Positions 20,013 through 29,241 are shown, counted from the stretch's first letter. The stretch is 64,000 nucleotides of DNA from Novosphingopyxis iocasae (GCF_014334095.1 NZ_CP060495.1:2007001-2071000), one strand, 5' to 3'. Program-made: numbers and translations. The notes: generated from the sequence alone by a model not told the origin.

Positions 20013-20470
<458 letters not shown>

Positions 20471-20483
20471 CCCGATCAGCGGG

Positions 20484-21404
20484 ATGCAGAGGGCAGAAAA
20501 AATCGGGCTGGGAATCGCGGTTGCAGGGCATGTCGCCCTGTTCGCTGCCCTGTCGCTTGGCCTGTTTTCCGCCGATGAGCCCCCCGTCCCGAAGCCCGAT
20601 CCCGTCCAGGTCTCGCTGATCGGCGAAGTGGCGCCCCTCGCCGCCGCGCCCGAGATCAACAGCGAGGCCCCTGCCCCCGCTCCTGCCGACGACATCGGCG
20701 ATCCGCTGGAGGCGGCGGCAGAGCCTTTGCCGCAGATGGACGCGCCCGCGCCGGTGACGCAGACCGAACCCGCACCGCCGCGTGCCGAGCCCAAGCCGGT
20801 GCCGAAACCAGACCCCAAGCCTGCCCCGAAGCCGAAATCCGCGCCCAAGGCGAAGGAAAAGCCGAAGCCCGAGCCTAAGAAGGCCGAAACCAAAAAGGCC
20901 GAGCCGAAGAAAGCGGAAGCCAAGCCTGCGGCGAAGGCGGCCCCGAAGAAAGAGACCAAGCCCGCGCCCGAAAAAGCGAGCAGCGGCAGCCGGGCGACCG
21001 CGAGCCGTTCGCGCAGCTTTGCCGACAGCCTGCGCGGGTCGATCGGCACCGACGGCAAGTCCGACAAGCCGGTCGCCGCCGCCTATAGCGAGACCACCCG
21101 CCGCCAGATCGACGTCAGCATCAAGGGCGAGATCGCGCCCTATTGGAAACGGAATGTACCGACGGGCGTCGATATCGATCAGCTGCGCACGGTCCTGCGG
21201 ATCACGCTCAACAAGGACGGTAGCCTTGCAGGCACGCCCAAAGTGATCAGCCAGACCGGCAAGACCGCGAGCAACGAGCCGCAGCAGAAGCTGCATATTG
21301 AACGGGCCATCAAATCGGTGCGGCAGGCCGCACCGTTCAAGCTTCCGGCAGAATATTATGATAACTGGAAATCATGGGACCTGACGTTCAGAACGGATAT
21401 ATGA
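20484..21404 (+). CDS. tolA: TolA envelope-spanning protein
   Basis: 306 residues. One N-terminal membrane helix (GLGIAVAGHVALFAALSLG, with the SxxxH-like His of the TonB/TolA family) anchors it; a long Pro/Lys/Glu/Ala-rich domain with KPDPKPAPKPK and repeated EPKKAE blocks (about residues 85-170) spans the periplasm; the C-terminal domain from about 205 (RRQIDVSIKGEIAPYWKR to LTFRTDI) binds TolB/Pal. The Lys-Pro composition makes it extended. It overlaps the tolB start by ATGA. The repetitive middle is a region where length may vary between strains. Confidence 0.9.
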   Translation: MQRAEKIGLGIAVAGHVALFAALSLGLFSADEPPVPKPDPVQVSLIGEVAPLAAAPEINSEAPAPAPADDIGDPLEAAAEPLPQMDAPAPVTQTEPAPPRAEPKPVPKPDPKPAPKPKSAPKAKEKPKPEPKKAETKKAEPKKAEAKPAAKAAPKKETKPAPEKASSGSRATASRSRSFADSLRGSIGTDGKSDKPVAAAYSETTRRQIDVSIKGEIAPYWKRNVPTGVDIDQLRTVLRITLNKDGSLAGTPKVISQTGKTASNEPQQKLHIERAIKSVRQAAPFKLPAEYYDNWKSWDLTFRTDI

Positions 21405-22738
21405 AGAACCTAGCCCGCCACATCATCCGCGCCGCGTTGCTCTCAGCCGCCGCGCTCGTCCCCGCCGCCGCCATGGCGCAGCAGAGCGAGGACATTGTCG
21501 CCGACGCGCAGCAGAACGACACGATCATCGCGATTCCCGCCTTCGCCACCGATGCGGATCGGCCGACCGATGCTTATTCAACCGCCGATCTTGGCCGCAG
21601 GATTGCTGCGGTCATCACGGCGGACCTGCGCAATAATGGCCTGTTCACGCCGCGCGGGCCCGATCAGGTGCGCTCGATCGGTTATAATGAGGTCACCGCA
21701 CCGCAATTCCCCGGCTGGCGGAACATCAACGCCGAAGTGTTGGTGCAGGGCTTCGTACGCGCCGCCAATCCCAACGAGATCACCGTCGGCTGCTATCTCT
21801 ACGACGTCGGCTTGGGTAGCGAACTTTCGCGTCAGGGCTATGTCGTCCCGGCACGCGACTGGCGGCGCGCGGCGCACAAATGCTCGGACATTATCTATTC
21901 GCGGCTGACCGGCGAGCAGCCCTTCTTCGACAGCCGCATCGCTTATATCGCGGAGAGCGGGCCGAAGAATAACCGGCGCAAGCAGCTGGCCGTGATGGAT
22001 TCGGACGGTGCGAACCACCGTATTCTGACCAGTGGCGGCGCAACGGCGCTGACGCCGCGCTTTTCACCCAATTATCAGTCGATCCTCTATCTCAGCTATG
22101 TCGACGGCAATCCGCGCATCTATATCTATGATATCGGCAGCGGAAAGCAGCGGCTGGTGACGCAAAGCTCAAACGCCACCTTCGCGCCCCGCTGGTCCCC
22201 CGATGGGCGCACCATCCTCTACTCGATGGCGGTGAACGGCAATACGGACGTCTACAAGATCTCCGCGGATGGCGGCACGCCGGTGCGGTTGACCACGGCA
22301 CCCGGCATCGATGTCGGCGGCAGCTTTTCGCCCGATGGCAGACAGATCGTGTTCGAAAGCGATCGTTCGGGCAGTCAGCAGATCTATGTGATGAACGCGG
22401 ACGGATCGAACCAGCGCCGCATCAGCTTCGGCAGCGGCCGCTACGCCACGCCTGAGTGGAGCCCGCGCGGAGATCTGATCGCCTTCACCAAGATCGCCGG
22501 AAACCTTCGCATCGGCGTAATTCGCCCGGACGGCAGCGGCGAGCGACTGCTGACCGACAGCTGGCAGGACGAGGCCCCCACCTGGGCGCCCAACGGCCGC
22601 GTGATCCAGTTCTTCCGCACTGCGCAAGGTTCGGGCGATGCATCGATCTGGCAGGTGGACGTCGCCGGTGCCAATGAGCGCAAGCTGCCCACCCCCGGCA
22701 GCGGTTCCGACCCGGCATGGGGTCCGATCCGCCCTTGA
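21401..22738 (+). CDS. tolB: Tol-Pal system beta-propeller protein TolB
   Basis: 445 residues. A signal peptide (MKNLARHIIRAALLSAAALV ending AMAQQ) is followed by the N-terminal alpha/beta domain, then six WD40-like PD40 repeats, seen as recurring FSPDGRQIVFESDRSG and WSPDGRTILYSM blocks between about residues 200 and 430. It is a periplasmic protein that binds Pal and TolA. The ATG at 21401 overlaps the tolA stop by four bases and gives the signal peptide directly, so it is chosen over an upstream ATG at 21374. Confidence 0.96.
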   Translation: MKNLARHIIRAALLSAAALVPAAAMAQQSEDIVADAQQNDTIIAIPAFATDADRPTDAYSTADLGRRIAAVITADLRNNGLFTPRGPDQVRSIGYNEVTAPQFPGWRNINAEVLVQGFVRAANPNEITVGCYLYDVGLGSELSRQGYVVPARDWRRAAHKCSDIIYSRLTGEQPFFDSRIAYIAESGPKNNRRKQLAVMDSDGANHRILTSGGATALTPRFSPNYQSILYLSYVDGNPRIYIYDIGSGKQRLVTQSSNATFAPRWSPDGRTILYSMAVNGNTDVYKISADGGTPVRLTTAPGIDVGGSFSPDGRQIVFESDRSGSQQIYVMNADGSNQRRISFGSGRYATPEWSPRGDLIAFTKIAGNLRIGVIRPDGSGERLLTDSWQDEAPTWAPNGRVIQFFRTAQGSGDASIWQVDVAGANERKLPTPGSGSDPAWGPIRP

Positions 22739-22815
22739 CCACCGACTTGTTCCTACAACGCCCCGTTGCCAGTGGCGGCGCGGAGGCTCAGCATCAGCCA
22801 CAGGAGAACAGAGGG

Positions 22816-23370
22816 ATGATGACCAACCGTAACCGGATAATCCTGCTCGCCGCGGCGGGGACCCTGGCGCTTGGCGCGTGCGCGAAGAAGGCACCGCCGG
22901 AGCTGCCGCCGGCCCCGCTCAACGAAGGCAATGGCTATGATCAGAACGCCGGCGCTTACGATCCCAATGCGAACAACGGCAATGCAGGCGCTTACACGCC
23001 GGGCGGACCCGGCAGCCAGGAAGACTTTGTCCGCTCCGTGGCCGGGGACCGCGTGTTCTTCGACACCGACGAATATAATATCGATGCGCAGGATGCGGCA
23101 ACGCTGCGCAGCCAGGCCGAATGGCTACAGCAGTACCCCAATGTCACGGTGGTCGTCGAAGGCCATGCCGACGAGCGCGGCACGCGCGATTACAACCTTG
23201 CTCTCGGCGAGCGCCGCGCGACCGCGGCAGCGAACTACCTCGCCTCTCTGGGTGTCGCCCGTAATCGCATTCGCACGATCAGCTACGGCAAGGAGCGCCC
23301 GCAGGAACTCGGCTCCAACCCGCAGGCCTGGGCGCAGAACCGCCGCGCCGTGACGGTAACGGTGCGCTGA
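22816..23370 (+). CDS. pal: Peptidoglycan-associated lipoprotein Pal
   Basis: 184 residues from ATG 22816 (a second ATG follows immediately). The lipobox LALGAC places the lipidated Cys near residue 22. An Asn/Gly-rich linker leads to a C-terminal OmpA-like domain with VVVEGHADERGTRDYNLALG and the RNRIRTISYGKERP helix that holds diaminopimelate. It tethers the outer membrane to peptidoglycan and closes the tol operon. AGGAG lies about 11 bases upstream. It is followed by a repeat pair and a strong terminator. Confidence 0.95.
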   Translation: MMTNRNRIILLAAAGTLALGACAKKAPPELPPAPLNEGNGYDQNAGAYDPNANNGNAGAYTPGGPGSQEDFVRSVAGDRVFFDTDEYNIDAQDAATLRSQAEWLQQYPNVTVVVEGHADERGTRDYNLALGERRATAAANYLASLGVARNRIRTISYGKERPQELGSNPQAWAQNRRAVTVTVR

Positions 23371-23400
23371 AGTAGAGCAACCCGCACCTCAAAACCGTAA

Positions 23401-23462
23401 GTCCTGAACTTGTCGAAGGACGTCTCTCGCCGGGGCTAAACGCCCTTCGACAGGCTCAGGGC
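23401..23462. repeat. Inverted pair of REP-like 21-base palindromes
   Basis: Copy one at 23401-23421 has ends GTCCT/AGGAC; copy two at 23442-23462 in opposite orientation has ends GCCCT/AGGGC. Each can fold alone, and the two can pair with each other through CCTTCGACA and TCAGG segments to make a longer hairpin after pal. Part of a six-copy family described in the findings. Confidence 0.8.
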
Positions 23463-23486
23463 TCCGGATTTCTTAAGAACCGCAAC

Positions 23487-23522
23487 AAAAAAGGGCCGCC
23501 CCATCGGGACGGCCCTTTTTCT
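23487..23522. terminator. Bidirectional intrinsic terminator after pal
   Basis: AAAAAAGGGCCG (from 23487) and CGGCCCTTTTT (to 23520) form a long stem (with one mismatch inside) and a short loop, with A-run before and T-run after. It ends the tol-pal transcript and, read the other way, the minus-strand gene for the 99-residue protein. Confidence 0.88.
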
Positions 23523-23543
23523 TTGTTCGAAGGCGAAAAGGCC

Positions 23544-23843
23544 TCAGGCCTTGCGCTCACCCGTCAGCGGCATTTCACCGAATGCGCCGGCCTTGACCAT
23601 ACCAGTCATGCTGTCGCCATCGACGGTTGCCTTGTTGTCGAGCGTCATCGGCATGGGGCTGGTGATGTCCATCGACCAGATCAGCGTATCGCCTTCCACC
23701 TTGCCGCTGACATCGTCCGAGCCGAGCGTGCCGGACATTGCACCGGTGAAGGTATCGCCGCTGCTGTTCACAACCAGATCGGATTTCTGATCGCCCATCG
23801 GGGTCTTCACGGTGATCGCCCAGGTGCCGTCCACATTCGCCAT
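23544..23843 (-). CDS. Small 99-residue protein, unknown function
   Basis: The ATG at 23843 has AGGAG nine bases upstream. The protein has no signal peptide or membrane segment; it is made of alternating short strands with Thr/Gly/Asp turns (GTWAITVKTPMGDQKSD, TFTGAMSGTLGSDD, DTLIWSMDITSPMP), as in lipocalin-like or small beta-barrel binding domains. I do not recognise a named family. It is downstream of the M16 peptidase on the same strand (44-base gap) and a relaxed EcfG-like promoter overlaps the end of that gene, so it may be a stress-induced protein (inference). Confidence 0.78.
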   Translation of the reverse strand: MANVDGTWAITVKTPMGDQKSDLVVNSSGDTFTGAMSGTLGSDDVSGKVEGDTLIWSMDITSPMPMTLDNKATVDGDSMTGMVKAGAFGEMPLTGERKA

Positions 23844-23881
23844 TAAAAAGTCTCCTGATATTAAGTTCGTTGCGTTGATAG

Positions 23882-23906
23882 AACGAATTACTCGCCAGAG
23901 GTTTCC
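23882..23906 (-). promoter_or_regulatory. Relaxed EcfG-like promoter for the 99-residue protein
   Basis: On the minus strand, GGAAA (23902-23906) and CGTT (23882-23885) are separated by 16 bases. The -35 differs from the consensus GGAAC in its last base, so this is weaker evidence than the two exact sites at 7205 and 43719. The -35 lies in the last codons of the M16 gene. Confidence 0.28.
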
Positions 23907-26824
23907 ATCGGCGCGCCAGCTTCTTCCACGGCTTCCGGATCGAATCCGCGATACTCCACCGGCAATCCGATGTCAGCCAGCTGCGGCTGAATTTTCGCTG
24001 CATCGCCGACGATCAGCCAGGTGAGCTTGGGCACATTCAACGCCTTGCGCATCGCAGCGTCCAGCTCCGGTGCGGTCAGCGCCTGATAACGCTGCGCCAA
24101 GGTGTCCGCGTAGTCGAGCGGGCGATCGTATAGCACGTCGGACTGCATCTGGTTGAGCACCGCGTTGGACTGTTCGAAATTGCCCGCCAGTTCCAGCGTG
24201 TTTCCGGTGATGGTGCGCTCCAGTTCTTCCGGCGTTACGCCGTTTGCGCCGTTGAACGCGTTCATCTGCATGATCAGTTGCTTGACCGACGGGCCGGTCT
24301 GGTTGGTCTGCACCGGAGCATAGACCATCATCGGCACCTGCTCTTCGGGCCGCTGGAGGAAGGTGAACGCGCCATAGGCCCAGCCCTTGTCCTCGCGCAG
24401 GTCCATGTTGATGCGGCTGAGGAAGTCCCCGCCCAGCACTTCGTTCGCGGCGGTCAGCGGCAGCAGATCATCGGTGCCCTTCGCGTCCAGAACCTCGCCC
24501 GCCAGGATCAGCGACTGCGGCGAATTGGGACGGTTGATGACGATGATCTTGCCCTGATCGGACGCCATCGGCGCACCGAAGACCTTGGCCGGAGCGGCGG
24601 CACCTGTAGCCTTCCAGTCACCGAACCGCTCTTCAAGCATCGGCTTGATCTCGGCGAGCGTGGTATCGCCGACCACGAAGATTTCCGCCTTGTCCGGGCG
24701 CATCCAGCGCTGGTGGAAGTTGGCGAGATCCTGGCTGGTGAGCCGCTTCACGACATCGATGTCACCGGTGCCGGTGAAGGGCACGCCATAAGGATGCTGC
24801 GCGCCGTACAGCATCGGCGGCAGAACGCGGAAAGCCAGGCTCTGCGGCTGGGTGCTCTCCGCCTCGATCCGGGTGACCTGCTGCACGCGCACGCGCTCCA
24901 GCTCGTCCGGGTTGAACGCCGGGTTCTTGATGACGTCCGCCATCAGATCGAGCGTGGGGGCGAGGTTCGCCTTCATCGCCCGCGCGTTCACCTCGGTGCG
25001 ATCGAGGCTGGAACCGACGCCGATATTGGCACCCAGCGCTTCCTGTGCCTCCGCAAGGGCGTTCGCATCGAGCGAGGTGGTGCCCTCGTCCAGCATCGCC
25101 GTCATCAGACCAACGGTACCGAGCGCATCCTTGGGATCGCTGGCATAGCCCGCATCGAAGCTCACCGACACGCGCACCACCGGCAGGGAGCCGCGGCGTG
25201 CGAAATAGACCGGAATACCGTTGGAAAGCTTGGTGGTTTCAACCTTGGGGTAATCGAGATCCGGAACGGGGCCAGGCTCGGGGAACTGGCTGCGATCCTG
25301 GAAGCTCAGCGGAAGATCGCTCGCCGGCGCGTCCATCCAATCGCCTTCGGGTGCCCGGTAATAGTTCGGCGCTGGCGTCGAACCGTCGACCACCTTGCCA
25401 CCGGCACCGGCAGCGACCTCATCATAAGCCTCGCGCTCGCCCGGCTCCACGACGATCTCGGCATAGGGCCGCGTCATCCATTTGCGGGCCGCAGCCTGCA
25501 CCTTGGCAGGCGTCATGTTGGCAAGCTGCTCCAGCTGCTTCTTATAATATTCCGGATCGTCGGAATAGAGCTGCCCCTGTGCCAGCGCAGCGGCCTTTCC
25601 GCCGAAGCCGCCGACCTGTTCCAGCCCGGCGATGCGGTTCGCAGCCTCGCTGGTGGCAACGCGCTTCACCTCTTCGGCGGTCGGCCCGTTCTTGATGAAG
25701 TCCGCGATGATGGCATCGAGCTGCGCGTTCACGGCTGCCGGATCCTCGCCCGGCTTCACATCCACCTGTACATTCATCATCGAGCCGTGGGTGAAGGGCA
25801 GCAGATAGGCAGAGGCCGCAACCGCGCTCTGCTCCCCGCGCACCATCTGGTTGTCGAGCCGCGAGCTAGCGAGACCGCCAAGAACCGAGGCCGCGACATC
25901 AAGCGCGGTGAAATCGGGATCGTTGAGACCAGGCATGGCCCAGTCGCGATAGATCCGCGTGGTCGGCACCTTGTCTTTAAGGACAACCCGCTTGATCGAA
26001 TCGAGCGTCGGAACCGGAGCGTTGAGCGGCTTCACCGCAGGCCCGCGCGGAATGTTACCGAACCATTTCTGGACGAGTTGCTTGGCTTCCGTCGTCGTCA
26101 CGTCGCCCGAAAGCACCAGCACGGAGTTATTGGGTGCGTAGTGATCCTTGAACCAGTTCTGGATGTCTTCCATCGATGCGTTGGAAAGATCCTCCAGCGA
26201 TCCGATAGTGGAGTGACCATAAGGATGGTCCTCCGGATAAAGCAGCTCGGTCTGCTTGTAGGAGACGAGGCCGTAAGGCTGGTTGTCGCCCTGACGCTTC
26301 TCGTTCGAGACCACACCGATCTGGTTGTCGAGATTTTCCTTGGTCACCGCGCCGAGCAGATGGCCCATCCGGTCGCTTTCCAGGAACAGCGCGGATTCCA
26401 GCGCGGACTTGGGCACTGTTTCAAAATAATTGGTGCGATCAAGCCAGGTGGTGCCGTTGAGATCGGTGGCGCCGATCTTCTTGGTGTAGCTGAAATAATC
26501 GCCCGGCGCGTTTTCCGATCCGTTGAACATGATGTGTTCGAACAGATGGGCATAGCCCGTCTTACCCTTGGGCTCATTGGCCGAACCGACATCGTACCAC
26601 ACCGAAACGGCAACGATCGGCGCCTTGTGATCCTCGTTCACGATCACGGTAAGGCCGTTGTCGAGGGTGAACTTGGTGTAGGGAATGTCGACCTGATCGA
26701 CCAGCTCCTGCACCGGCGCGGCCTGTGCAGCGTAGTTTTCCGGTTTCGCGGTTTGCGCAGCGGCGCTTCCGGCTGCCAGTGCGGCGGTGCAGCTCGCGAG
26801 CGCGAGTTTCGTGATCAGACGCAT
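23888..26824 (-). CDS. M16-family zinc metallopeptidase with two domains fused
   Basis: 978 residues. A signal peptide (MRLITKLALASCTAALAAGS, ending AAAQ) directs export. The first half has the inverted zinc motif HLFEH (about residue 92) and the later Glu in SNEKRQG, so it is catalytically competent; the second half (from about residue 530, KLSNGIPVYFARRGSLPVV) repeats the fold without HxxEH and probably acts as the inactive partner. The fused form resembles pitrilysin-type periplasmic peptidases, expected to clear peptides. The ATG at 26824 has AAGGAAAC upstream. It is followed by the 99-residue gene. Confidence 0.92.
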   Translation of the reverse strand: MRLITKLALASCTAALAAGSAAAQTAKPENYAAQAAPVQELVDQVDIPYTKFTLDNGLTVIVNEDHKAPIVAVSVWYDVGSANEPKGKTGYAHLFEHIMFNGSENAPGDYFSYTKKIGATDLNGTTWLDRTNYFETVPKSALESALFLESDRMGHLLGAVTKENLDNQIGVVSNEKRQGDNQPYGLVSYKQTELLYPEDHPYGHSTIGSLEDLSNASMEDIQNWFKDHYAPNNSVLVLSGDVTTTEAKQLVQKWFGNIPRGPAVKPLNAPVPTLDSIKRVVLKDKVPTTRIYRDWAMPGLNDPDFTALDVAASVLGGLASSRLDNQMVRGEQSAVAASAYLLPFTHGSMMNVQVDVKPGEDPAAVNAQLDAIIADFIKNGPTAEEVKRVATSEAANRIAGLEQVGGFGGKAAALAQGQLYSDDPEYYKKQLEQLANMTPAKVQAAARKWMTRPYAEIVVEPGEREAYDEVAAGAGGKVVDGSTPAPNYYRAPEGDWMDAPASDLPLSFQDRSQFPEPGPVPDLDYPKVETTKLSNGIPVYFARRGSLPVVRVSVSFDAGYASDPKDALGTVGLMTAMLDEGTTSLDANALAEAQEALGANIGVGSSLDRTEVNARAMKANLAPTLDLMADVIKNPAFNPDELERVRVQQVTRIEAESTQPQSLAFRVLPPMLYGAQHPYGVPFTGTGDIDVVKRLTSQDLANFHQRWMRPDKAEIFVVGDTTLAEIKPMLEERFGDWKATGAAAPAKVFGAPMASDQGKIIVINRPNSPQSLILAGEVLDAKGTDDLLPLTAANEVLGGDFLSRINMDLREDKGWAYGAFTFLQRPEEQVPMMVYAPVQTNQTGPSVKQLIMQMNAFNGANGVTPEELERTITGNTLELAGNFEQSNAVLNQMQSDVLYDRPLDYADTLAQRYQALTAPELDAAMRKALNVPKLTWLIVGDAAKIQPQLADIGLPVEYRGFDPEAVEEAGAPMETSGE

Positions 26825-27027
26825 GGATTGTTTCCTTCCCCTTGAACAGCGCGGCGAACGCCGGGCTGGCAACCCGGCCCGACTCGATAACGGCGCCGGG
26901 CGGGCCTATCGCCGCGAACGCTATCGCGCTTCGCCGCGGTCTGCCAGTCGGGCAGACGTGAAATAGACCGGCTCCGTATGTTTTTCGACGAACAACGGCG
27001 GCCAATGCGGACGGTCCGGCGCGCGGG

Positions 27028-27987
27028 CTATGCGCCCTTCACGGCGACCCTGGTGGACGGCAGAAGGCTGGTGACCGCCAGCGCGGTATAATTCAGTAGC
27101 TGATACAGCACGAAGATCGTCACGAACATCGCCTGCAGGTCCTGCGGATTGACGCCGGTCGACCCGGCATATTCGATTACGAAGGCGAGATAAATCAGAT
27201 CCCGGTTCGGCAGCAGCGGCAACTGCGAGATGACGAGCTGCACGGTGATCAGCGTGAACCACAATTCGGCCGTTCCCGCGGGCACGCCGACATCCCACTG
27301 CCACGCCTGCAAAATGTAGGTGAGGCCGATGCGCGCGAAATGAAGCGCCATGACGATGGCGAAGATGCGTCCGCCGATGCCGAAAATCTTGGCGCGAAAG
27401 ACGTAGAAGAGAATCAGCACCGCCACGATCAGCACGGCAAACAGCCCGATGGAAAGCGGCCCTGCCCGTTCTACCAGCCGGTCGCGAACCAGATCGGGGT
27501 TGATCCAGAGCAGCATCAGGGCGGCGACAATCGCGCACAATGCGGTGGCGATGCCGGACATCAGCACATTATCCTTAAGGCCACTCGCCAGCCGCCGCCC
27601 CGTCAGGCCGAAGCGGGCCTTTGCCCATAGGTAGAGATAGACCTCCCCTGAATAACCGATCACCGAGTTGTTGAGCGCCCGCTTGCGCAGCATCACGCCG
27701 AAGGTGCCGGACATCGACACGCCCCATATCAACGAGAAAATAGCGATCTCGGACAGAGGCAGCACCGAATAAGCGGTGAAATGCAGGACGTAGAAAAGCG
27801 GTTCGGTCGGCAGGTTGCGCCACAGCTCGCCCCAGCCGATCAGCGTCAATCGCCAGATGATGAAACTCAAGATACCGATCGTGAAGGCCCGCCGCAGCCA
27901 AAGCTTCCAGCCGGCCGGTCTGGCCTCTTCGCGGGGGCCGAGCGGATCGACCTCCGCAGCCTCCTGCGTGTCTCCGTCCCCGGTCAT
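27028..27987 (-). CDS. Polytopic membrane protein, possibly LPG-synthase/flippase-like
   Basis: 319 residues if it begins at ATG 27987 (MTGDGDTQEAAEVD); longer upstream starts run over the divergent glycosyltransferase promoter. About eight membrane segments are visible. The NNSVIGYSGEVYLYLWAKAR stretch recalls the Gly-Glu-x-x-Arg/Tyr region of the UPF0104/lysylphosphatidylglycerol synthase membrane family, whose members flip or export polar lipids. That assignment is weak. It is divergent from a glycosyltransferase, which would fit a lipid-linked glycan role. No signal peptide. Confidence 0.65.
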   Translation of the reverse strand: MTGDGDTQEAAEVDPLGPREEARPAGWKLWLRRAFTIGILSFIIWRLTLIGWGELWRNLPTEPLFYVLHFTAYSVLPLSEIAIFSLIWGVSMSGTFGVMLRKRALNNSVIGYSGEVYLYLWAKARFGLTGRRLASGLKDNVLMSGIATALCAIVAALMLLWINPDLVRDRLVERAGPLSIGLFAVLIVAVLILFYVFRAKIFGIGGRIFAIVMALHFARIGLTYILQAWQWDVGVPAGTAELWFTLITVQLVISQLPLLPNRDLIYLAFVIEYAGSTGVNPQDLQAMFVTIFVLYQLLNYTALAVTSLLPSTRVAVKGA

Positions 27988-28083
27988 TGCGACAAATGAG
28001 GGCCGGCAGGGCAAATCATGGCTTCGCCTAAGCGGCACCCTGGGGGCTGTCAATGCGGCCCCACTGGGTTAAGCGAAGGTGCC

Positions 28084-29181
28084 ATGCGCATCGCTCTTAT
28101 CGCCACCCATCATAGCGACTATGCCGCCAATCTGGCGCGCGCACTGGCGATGGACCACGAGGTCATGCTGGTGCTCAGCCGGCGCAGCGCCGCACGGCAG
28201 ATTGAACCGGAGGCGCTGTCCCTGTTGCGGCGCAGTGTCCGTGTCGAGATCGTGCCGCATCATTATGCACCGCTTCAACCGCTCGTCGCACGGCTGTGCC
28301 AATGGCATATCGCGCGGTTCCGGCCCGACATCGTGCATGTGCAGGAGCATCCGACCCGCTCAATGGGCCTGCTCGCCCGGCACTTGGGCTCCAAGCTGCC
28401 GCTGGTGACGACGGTCCACGATCCCAAGCCCCATAGCGGCGGAGACAGCGAGGCAGCCGACGCCTTTGCGCACTTTTATGAGGAACTGCGGGGGCGCAGT
28501 GACGGCCTGATCGTGCATGGACAGGCGCTAATCGGCATGCTGGCGCAGACCGGTGTTCCGCGGTCTAAAATCCGATCGATCATGCACGGCGTGCTGCGCT
28601 TCGGCCACCAACAAGCGAATGCGGCGGCAGCTTCCTCGATCCACGCGCATCGGCTGATCTTCTTCGGGCGCGTCGAAGCCTATAAGGGCCTCGATACGCT
28701 TCTCGCCGCCAACGTCATCTGGCGGCGTGAGGGTGTGCCGATCAAGCTTTTGATTGCCGGTACCGGACCGGATCTGGACCGGCACCGCGATGCAATGCGA
28801 ATGCCCAATATCACGCTGATGCAGAGTCGTATCCCGCAGGATGCGCTCGCCGGTCTGGTCGGCGGAAGCCTGGCGGCCATATTGCCCTATCATGATGCCA
28901 CGCAGAGCGGCGTCATTGCCTCTGCCTTCGGTGCGGGCCGCCCGGTCATTGCCACCGATGTCGGCGCGCTCGCCGAGGCGGTGGGCGATGCCGGATTGAT
29001 CGTTCCGCCGCAGGACCCGGAAGCGCTGGCCGAAGCCGGACGGGCGATCGTCGAAAACGAGGGGCTACGCCAACAGCTCGAACGCGCCGTCGCCGCGCGC
29101 GTGGAGGGCCCGCTGGGCTGGGACGCAATTGCCGCGGAAACGGCGGTTTTCTACCGTGAGTTGCTTTCCGATCGCGCATAG
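28084..29181 (+). CDS. Glycosyltransferase family 4 protein
   Basis: 365 residues, GT-B fold. The N-terminal domain begins MRIALIATHHSDYAANLARA; PDIVHVQEHP is the usual donor-domain lead; the C-terminal nucleotide-sugar half has IFFGRVEAYKGLDTLLAAN, LLIAGTGPDLDRH and the GAGRPVIATDVGALAEAVGD motif with Glu-x7-Glu-type donor contacts. The substrate is unknown. It is 96 bases from the divergent membrane protein. The ATG at 28084 gives the standard start; the longer frame upstream has no similarity. Confidence 0.88.
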   Translation: MRIALIATHHSDYAANLARALAMDHEVMLVLSRRSAARQIEPEALSLLRRSVRVEIVPHHYAPLQPLVARLCQWHIARFRPDIVHVQEHPTRSMGLLARHLGSKLPLVTTVHDPKPHSGGDSEAADAFAHFYEELRGRSDGLIVHGQALIGMLAQTGVPRSKIRSIMHGVLRFGHQQANAAAASSIHAHRLIFFGRVEAYKGLDTLLAANVIWRREGVPIKLLIAGTGPDLDRHRDAMRMPNITLMQSRIPQDALAGLVGGSLAAILPYHDATQSGVIASAFGAGRPVIATDVGALAEAVGDAGLIVPPQDPEALAEAGRAIVENEGLRQQLERAVAARVEGPLGWDAIAAETAVFYRELLSDRA

Positions 29182-29212
29182 ACTTCGCCGAAGAGTTGGG
29201 GTGACATCACGC

Positions 29213-29241
29213 CTTGTGTTGCAAATATGCAACATTATATC
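29213..29241 (+). promoter_or_regulatory. Candidate heat-shock (RpoH) promoter of clpB
   Basis: CTTGTG (29213-29218), 17 bases, then TATATC (29236-29241) resembles the alphaproteobacterial sigma-32 pattern CTTGAC-N17-CyTATnT. Between them lies a perfect inverted repeat TTGCA-AATA-TGCAA (29219-29232), a possible operator. The clpB ATG is about 60 bases further on. Confidence 0.42.

Noticed and set aside
20770-21000. Direct repeats of AAGCCGAAGCC-type units in tolA
   Set aside because: They encode the Lys/Pro/Glu-rich periplasmic arm of TolA and are not a CRISPR or mobile repeat.
24278-26845. 855-codon open frame antisense to the M16 peptidase
   Set aside because: No recognisable domain; the M16 motif HLFEH and signal peptide are on the minus strand.
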